Below, piece after piece: positions 1 to 6,400 of a stretch of 6,481 nt of DNA. Below the pieces are notes generated by a model. It was not told the DNA's origin. It saw only the letters and a list, made by a program, of their open reading frames with translations, and ran no database searches. The stretch is taken from contig CAMCPC010000073.1 of NCBI GenBank assembly GCA_945876665.1, positions 1 to 6,481 of the forward strand, given 5' to 3'. Position numbers and translations under genes: made by a program. Source of the DNA: an uncultured Oscillospiraceae bacterium (GTDB lineage: Bacteria; Bacillota; Clostridia; UBA1381). The first letter of the stretch is position 1; every line of letters starts with the position of its first letter.

Positions 1-146
1 CTATGATGAAGACAGATACCGCACAGATTCTGATTATGCATCAGGAGTCGATGACGCAATGGAAGATGTGGACTGGTAAATTTTTAGAGAAGGGTCAGGA
101 TGACCCGTCCATGCCGCATGACGACAACGGCTGCGGTTGCAAGTAA
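1..146 (+). CDS. 3' end of an unrecognised gene with a Cys-containing tail (5' end cut off or at the window edge)
   Basis: The frame is open from the left edge to the TAA at 144-146 and leaves about 47 readable residues. I do not recognise the family. The peptide is rich in methionine (8 Met), with two Trp and two His, and ends in an acidic then Cys-rich tail, DDNGCGCK. A C-terminal CxC with nearby Met and His could bind a metal or form a disulfide, but that is inference from composition only. ATG codons at 3 and 6 are in frame, so this could in principle be a complete 47-residue protein; any ribosome binding site for them lies outside the window, so a C-terminal fragment of a longer protein is equally possible. 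The stop is followed within a few bases by a strong terminator, so this gene closes its transcription unit and is unlikely to be in an operon with the giant gene downstream. Confidence 0.6.
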   Translation, partial: MMKTDTAQILIMHQESMTQWKMWTGKFLEKGQDDPSMPHDDNGCGCK

Positions 147-150
147 GTGA

Positions 151-185
151 AAATATCCTATGGCGTTAAGTCATAGGATATTTTT
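151..185 (+). terminator. Intrinsic (Rho-independent) terminator
   Basis: A perfect 12-bp stem pairs 151-162 with 172-183 around a 9-base loop (163-171). The 3' arm ends in a run of five T (181-185) and is followed by more AT-rich sequence. The hairpin starts five bases after the stop at 144-146. Because the base of the stem is A on the left and T on the right, it may also work on the opposite strand. It separates the upstream gene from the promoter of the giant gene. Confidence 0.9.
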
Positions 186-217
186 ATATTTTTGGGGAAA
201 GTTAAATTGATAAAATA

Positions 218-247
218 TTGACAATCATTCTAATATTATGATAAGAT
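218..247 (+). promoter_or_regulatory. Putative sigma-A promoter of the giant surface-protein gene
   Basis: A perfect -35 hexamer TTGACA (218-223) is followed after 18 bases by TAAGAT (242-247), which matches the TATAAT -10 at four of six positions. The surrounding sequence is very AT-rich. Transcription would begin near 254, leaving a leader of about 80 bases before the start codon at 333. The promoter lies after the upstream terminator, which fits an independent transcription unit. The -35 is clear; the exact -10 is less certain because the region offers several AT-rich alternatives. Confidence 0.65.
219..233 (+). promoter_or_regulatory. Possible Fur-like operator overlapping the -35 element
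   Basis: The 15 bases agree with 11 of the 14 defined positions of the Fur 7-1-7 consensus TGATAATNATTATCA. The site covers most of the -35 hexamer, where a bound repressor would block RNA polymerase. A separate short inverted repeat, ATCAT (224-228) and ATGAT (238-242), spans the promoter spacer. The region is AT-rich, so chance similarity is quite possible and no iron-related gene is visible to support it. Confidence 0.2.
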
Positions 248-257
248 AAAATATATT

Positions 258-272
258 AAAACATGATGTTTT
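258..272 (+). promoter_or_regulatory. 15-base palindrome, candidate operator
   Basis: AAAACAT (258-264) and ATGTTTT (266-272) are perfect reverse complements around a single central G. The palindrome starts about ten bases after the -10 hexamer, so it covers roughly +5 to +19 of the predicted transcript. That is a usual place for a repressor operator. A one-base spacer cannot form an RNA hairpin loop of this length, so a dimeric DNA-binding protein is the more likely reader. The regulator is unknown. Confidence 0.35.
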
Positions 273-286
273 CAGAAGAGATAAGC

Positions 287-331
287 ATGAAAAAATTAAG
301 AGCTTTAATAAATAATACAAGGAGAGGTTAG
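287..331 (+). CDS. Possible 14-residue leader peptide (uORF)
   Basis: An ATG at 287 opens a short frame encoding MKKLRALINNTRRG and ending at TAG 329-331. A weak purine-rich stretch, AGAAGAG (274-280), precedes it at suitable spacing. The stop lies inside the translation-initiation region of the giant gene, one base before its ATG at 333, so ribosomes finishing here could restart on the giant gene. The peptide is basic, with three Arg and two Lys besides a further Arg near the end of the chain, but it carries no run of a single amino acid as in classic attenuators. A short open frame of this size arises easily by chance, so the call is tentative. Confidence 0.25.
   Translation: MKKLRALINNTRRG
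319..327 (+). promoter_or_regulatory. Ribosome binding site of the giant gene
   Basis: The purine-rich AAGGAGAGG contains AGGAG (320-324), which ends eight bases before the ATG at 333. It is a strong Shine-Dalgarno match and fixes the start of the giant gene. It also overlaps the last codons of the possible leader peptide. Confidence 0.9.
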
Positions 332-332
332 T

Positions 333-419
333 ATGAAATTCAAAAGAGCAATCAGTACGGTGCTAAGTGTTACCCTTATGGCATCATTGCTGAATGGGTT
401 TGCTATTCCTGCATATGCA
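333..419 (+). other. Signal peptide (residues 1-29)
   Basis: The N-terminus begins MKFKRA, giving a positive n-region (Lys2, Lys4, Arg5). A hydrophobic core follows to about residue 25, and then P-A-Y-A at 26-29, a good signal peptidase I site with Ala at -3 and -1. Cleavage is expected after Ala29, before SGDD. There is no lipobox Cys, so the protein is not a lipoprotein. Sec export is inferred. Confidence 0.92.
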
Positions 420-3400
420 TCGGGCGATGATGTGATCGCGATTGAGGCATCAAGATTGCCTGAGGAAAACCTTGTCACCGACAGTGTTGTGTATATGGGT
501 ACTTCTGCGACCAATCTCAATGAAGCAGATGCTACATATGCCATTACTGTCTACCGTGACGGGGATGTGAGCGGTGAGGCAAGTGTTGAGGTAAAGACGC
601 ATGACCTGACAGCAGTTTATGGTAAGGACTATGAGCTTTATGAAAACGATGTCGAAGTGACAGGCGACGGTATTTCAATTCTTGAGAAGAATTCAAAACA
701 ACAAGCGGATGAAGAAGAGGAAGAAGCTGTTGTTTATTATGAAGAGCCTTTTGAAGATATGCAGGGACCGTTTGCTTACAGCAATCTTGACAATTCAGAA
801 GAAAAAAGCTCTCTTGCTCTCTTGAAGGAGGCGCAGACAGGCGAAGAAACAAGAGAAACGTACCCTACAGAATTTAAGGGGCTTTCGGATTCTATTATGC
901 AGAGCTTAGCGCCTGAATTGGGCAATATCATGGAAAGCTCAAGCAGTATGATTCTGAATTTTGCACCGGGTGAAACTGAAAAGGTAATAAAATTCAGAAT
1001 ACTTGATGATTCTGACAGTGAAGGCAACGAAGGCTTTACAATTACATTGAATAATCCTGAAGGTACATCTGTGTACGGAGTGACAGCTACGGCTGTTACA
1101 ATTACAGATGATGAGCCTGTAGTTCATTCGACTGTATCTTTCAGTGACAGCGAATACAACGCAGAGGATGGAAAGGTTGAAATTACTGTCATAAGAGAAG
1201 GTGCCCAGTATTCTGTTTCAGATGTATTGTTCAGAACCTCAGGGGATAGTGCAACAGCCGGTGAAAACTATATAGAACAGAATTCTATTATCGCTTTCAT
1301 GCCTTATGAAACTGAAAAAACTGTTGAAATGAGTGTTTCAGGAGAAGGCAAGTTTGATGTATTTCTTTCTGAGTTCAAGGGCTGTGATGAGGGTGAATAT
1401 ACAAGAGCAACAGTGAATATTTCAAATGACGGAGAATTTGAACTGTTTGCAGAAGACACAAAATCCTTTGATATAGGAATAAGTGATAAGACATATTCTG
1501 TTGAATATGAAATGAATCAGCCGACAGGAACTATTATGGATACAGGATATGATCCTGCTCTTGAAGTTGGTACATACTATTTTTCATCAGACAGCAATCA
1601 CGGCGGTATATTCAGCTACAGCAAAGATCAGTATGGCGGAAGCAAGCCATGGGGATGCGGAGTCAGAGAAAGCAAGTATGTATATAAATCAGATTCCGAT
1701 ATGAGCCAAAATTACGGCAGCCTTAAATATTATCATACAAGTACATGGAAGAACGGATATACATATACAGAAAGCACATCCACAATACCGGGTGTGTATT
1801 ATCAGTATATCATTCCTGACTGGAGGGAAACCAGCAGCTTCGGAAGTGCAGCGGGTGTAAATCCACAGCAATCACGTTTTGAGCTTTTTGACGGCAGCAC
1901 AAGTATAGGTAAAAACAGTGTTATGGGTTCATTTTCAAGAAGTCAGAACAAAGGTGCCGTAAAGCTTGAAAAGCAGAATAAAAATCTTACAGCAAAAGTT
2001 TATGCAATGGACGAGAATGGAAGTATGACTCCTAAGTCATACGTGGAGTTTTACGGACTTGCTGCTATGTATAAAAAGTATACGATAAGTGTTGAAACTC
2101 CTGATGAAAAGGAATATATAAGCGGCAGCGGTAAATTCAGCGCCATTCCTGCACAGGTTAAAACCGCAAGCGGTGCACAGGTGCCTTATCAGGAAGGTAA
2201 GCGTGACATATATGTAAATACAAATGAAGACAACTCAAATATTGTATTTGAAATTACAGACGGAGATGTAAACGGTGTAAAGGATAAGTTCGGCACTCTT
2301 ATAGGTTATACAATAAAGCTTGACCCGGGAAAAGCGGAAGAAAGAACAGAGCTTAATTATCCTGCGGATTATCTGACATTTCTTGACAGCGGTACACACA
2401 GTGCCGCACTTGATTATAAAACAGAAACAGTAAATAAGATTAAGTCAAGAGTAAAATCTGATTTAAGAAGAATACCTGTTGATAAATATTTTGTTGACTG
2501 GATAGATTCTGAGCAGAAAAAGACTGTTTCATCAGGACACGGATATTATCAGATCCTTAAATTCAAGCCTGTATTTGACTATAATAATGTAAGTGTACAG
2601 GTTGTAGATGCAGTAGGCGGAAGTGCGGCTTTCAATAACTCAAAGCTTACATCGGGAAGCACTGTTCCTTACCATGCCGGTGACAGCATTGATTTGTCAG
2701 CAACAGCTGCATCAGCCGGTCAGCATGTGGAAGGATATGAGGTTTCAACAGACGGAGGTGTTAATTTTAATCTTATAACAGACACATCAACCCTTCTCTT
2801 AAGACCCGACACAAAATATATTGTAAGACCTCGAGTTGCAGATAATGATAACCGTATAGAAATTCAGTTTGAAAGTGAAGAAGCAAAGAAAAGACTGCAT
2901 ATTAATAATCTTATTGCTGCGGAAAAACTTACGGGCGATTTGGCGGGAAAATATATTCTGAATTTGAACTCTGATAAGAGCGATGTTAAAGAAATGATGG
3001 CTCCTGAGGCGGGAAGTGTATATAATCTTCAGATACTGGTTGACCAAGATGAAAACAGTGATTATATATACCGTCCCGTAATCAAGACAGCGCTTGATGA
3101 AAATACATATAAAACACAGTATTTTGACGTTGTGGCAAAGTCGAAAATGGCGGACAATATAATAAAACTGGATGTCGAAAAGGTGGCGAAATCAGACCTT
3201 ACATATTTTTCAGTTACAGGAAGCGTGATTTCTGATTTTAAGCCTATACGAACAATAGGTACTGCTACTGCTTCTTTCCCTGTAACAGGATATAATTTGT
3301 TTGCAGGCGGAGAACAGGAAGAGTTTTATAATTCAAAGACAGGGAATATCAATCAGTTTATAAACCGTGTATCTGCATCTACAGATGATAATGGTAAGTA

Positions 3401-6400
3401 CAGGCTTGAAGGAATCTACGCAAAGAACGGTGATACAATAACAGTGCTTGCGACAAACGGCAGTAACAGCCAGATTTGCGCTGTAACGCTTTCTTCGGAC
3501 GGTTTGAAAGCTGAAGATATATCTCATTCATACAATGAAATAGACGAAGAAAACAAGACAAATACTATGAAGACGGAAATGGTCAAAGGTTATGTTGTTG
3601 CACAAGAGGGCATAAAGCTTGCATATCCGTCAAATGCTCCTTATGTGGCAAGTATCATGTATAACTACAATAAGAGCGAGAATACAGCCAAGGTAAGATT
3701 GACAGATAATACTGTGCGTATGTTTGATGATACATTAAATATTACAGCGGTTGTAAATCCTATGGGAAGAAAAATAAGCAAAGCAATATTTACCGCTTAT
3801 ACGGTTACCGGTAAAAAGACAGAATTTACAGCACCGGCCGATGAAAATAATCCGGGTATATTTATAGTGTCAATTGAAAAAATGTTAGATACTCTTCATA
3901 ACGGTGATAAGATTTATGTTCGTCTGGTAGATGAGGAATGTAATACAGTGAGCAATACTTATTATGATGAAGTTCTGGAAGAAGAAGTTACCACGACGAA
4001 TGAAATCCCGATAGAATATCCTGACGTTGATACCGGTCTTATGACATATGTGGAAAATGAGCTTATAGCACCGCAGACATATGAGTTTACTACAACACCG
4101 ACAGTTAATATTCCTCTTATGGGAAATATGAAGGGTAATGCATCATCAGGAATTATAAGCTTTACAAGGACTAATTGGGATGGGAATACAGGTTATACTC
4201 TGACTTTGAATCTGGATGGTGCTTATACAACAGGAAAGACCTTAAGTACACCGGATAAGCTGAATAACTTTAAGAAGTTTAAAAATGGCGTTTCCGAAAT
4301 TGAGTCTATGCGTAAGGAGGCTGTTGGGGCAGTTGAAGACGTGTATAATGCAAGCTGCGAAAGATTGATTCTTGATGCAAATAACTGTGATGCAGCTTTT
4401 GGAGCAGGATCGGGTGATGATCTCAGAGCCGCTGCAGCAACTCTTGAAAAAGAAAAAAAAGAAGTCACAAAAGCAATGAATAATCGTACTGCGAAAAATA
4501 AGGATAGGGCAGTTGCAGGGTTTAACCATAGCGCACTGAGCATAGATGCGATGTTTATGTTGATGTTTGAATTTGTATATGATCCCGTGAAGAATGACTA
4601 TATATTCTCATGCGGTTCGGTATGTATAGGCGGTACAATGTCTTATTCAAAGGTAATGTATACTACTATATACGGTATCCCTGTATACTTACAGATAGGC
4701 GGAACCCTTCAGGTGGATTTCCCTGTATCATATACAACTGAAGAAGGGAAAAATGCCCTCACATCCGGTGATTTCAATACATATGCGGGAAATATAGCAG
4801 AAAGACTGAGCCGTGACACAACAGGCGGCATGGAGGTAATGCTTTCTGCGAAGGTTCAGGCAGGTGTAGGCATGTGCGGAGTCATAGGCGCAAGAGGATA
4901 TATTAATCTTTCTCTTCAGACTTCAATTATCGGAGACGGCGACGGACTCACAAAAGAATCGGGAGTGCTGTTCTCTACCACAGGCGGTATAGGTATAGAC
5001 TTGCTTGTAACCTCGATAGATATAAACTTGTTCAGCGTATTGGTAGGAACGGGTGCATATTCAAACAAAACAAGCTATGATTTCTTCGGTGGTCTTGTAA
5101 GTGCCGGTTCAAAGGGAAAAATTGCTTCATACAGTGCATCAGATGAGTATGAGCTTCTTTCTGTGAAGGAGGACGGAACAGTAGTTGGGAAGCATGACTA
5201 TTTTTCAGGCAATGATGATATGAGCAGCTTCGGTAAAAATGATGGACTGACATTGATGGGTATGCCTGAGATACAGAATATTAATGTATTGTTTGACAAT
5301 GCGGCTGAAAGAACACGTCCTCAGCTTGTTGATCTTGGACAGGAAAGAAAAATGCTTGTATTTATAGGCAGTGATGCAAACGCAGACGAATATAACAAAG
5401 CAAGATTGATGTATTCAGTACAGAACAACGGCGAATGGTCAACTCCTAAAATAGTAAGTGATGACGAAACTGTTGATTCAACTCCGGAAGTGATTAAAAA
5501 AGACAATAAGGTTTATATCGCATGGTCTGATGCATCGCGTAAGTTTACAGAAGAGGATTCTCTTAAGGATAAACTTATCACATTCGGAATTTCAATGGCA
5601 GTATATGACGTTGAAGAAGATACAATGGGAAGTGAAATTACACTTACAGACGATGGATATTTCAACCTGTCACCTCAGCTTAATGTAGTCGGCAATAAGA
5701 TGTACTGCAATTATATGAAGCGTGACCTGACTAATGCTGAAAACGAAGAAGATTTGCTTGATATGACAAATCTGTATTCGACAATGGCATACAGATGCTA
5801 TGACTTTGATACAAATACTATAGAAGAAGAAAAGTATATCTCAATCAGGCATGGTGAGCTTACTGACCCGCTTGTATTTGATTATAATGAAATAACAACG
5901 CAGGCAGGCGGAAAGAATTATATGATATCCACATATACTGTGGACGAAGATAAGAATCTTATGACAGACGGCGACAGAGAAGTGTTCCTTGCAATATATA
6001 ATATAGATGATGATAAGAGCTATTATCCTATTAAGTTATCAGATGATTATGTCAGCCAGTCCGTACCTAAACTGACAGATATAGACGGAACTATAATCCT
6101 TACATGGATAGAAGACGGTTATCTGTTTGAAATGATGAACGTGACAGATTTGATAAATGCACTGACGGATAGCAGCAACACATATAATGCATATATAAAC
6201 AGTGATTCGGATGATGCCCAGTGGTATAAAAGGACTGCGTCAGAGCTTGGAATGTCGTACGAAAATTATATAGACAGTATCTATTCTGATCTCTGCTTTG
6301 ATGATTTCTATGTTTATGAAACTAATTTCAAGGGCAATGACGAACAGAGAACTGTAATATCATCATATAAGCTTGTATCAGACGGTGATGATTTGTATGT

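Noticed and set aside
147..332. Riboswitch or structured RNA leader before the giant gene
   Set aside because: After the terminator hairpin the spacer is AT-rich with only short inverted repeats. I found no multi-stem aptamer and no second terminator before the start codon.
711..725. GAA/GAG run as a possible microsatellite
   Set aside because: It is only five codons long and mixes GAA and GAG, so it is simply a short poly-Glu stretch in the acidic insertion.
544..852. Open frame of about 100 codons opposite the acidic insertion
   Set aside because: The Leu/Pro/His-rich product is the antisense shadow of the Glu-rich coding strand and has no recognisable domain or separate promoter.
2799..3047. 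Minus-strand frame of about 80 codons
   Set aside because: It lies inside a coding region whose plus frame is unbroken and shows clear protein-like strand patterns; the antisense product looks random and Ile/Phe/Arg-rich.
4223..4543. Open frame of about 106 codons on the minus strand
   Set aside because: It lies wholly within the continuous plus-strand gene. Its Phe- and Ser-rich product is what the reverse of a Lys/Glu-rich A-tract region gives, and it has no plausible ribosome binding site or domain.
5316..5730. Catalytic sialidase
   Set aside because: The blade-like repeats resemble a sialidase propeller, but no arginine triad or catalytic Tyr/Glu/Asp arrangement could be identified, so only the fold is called.
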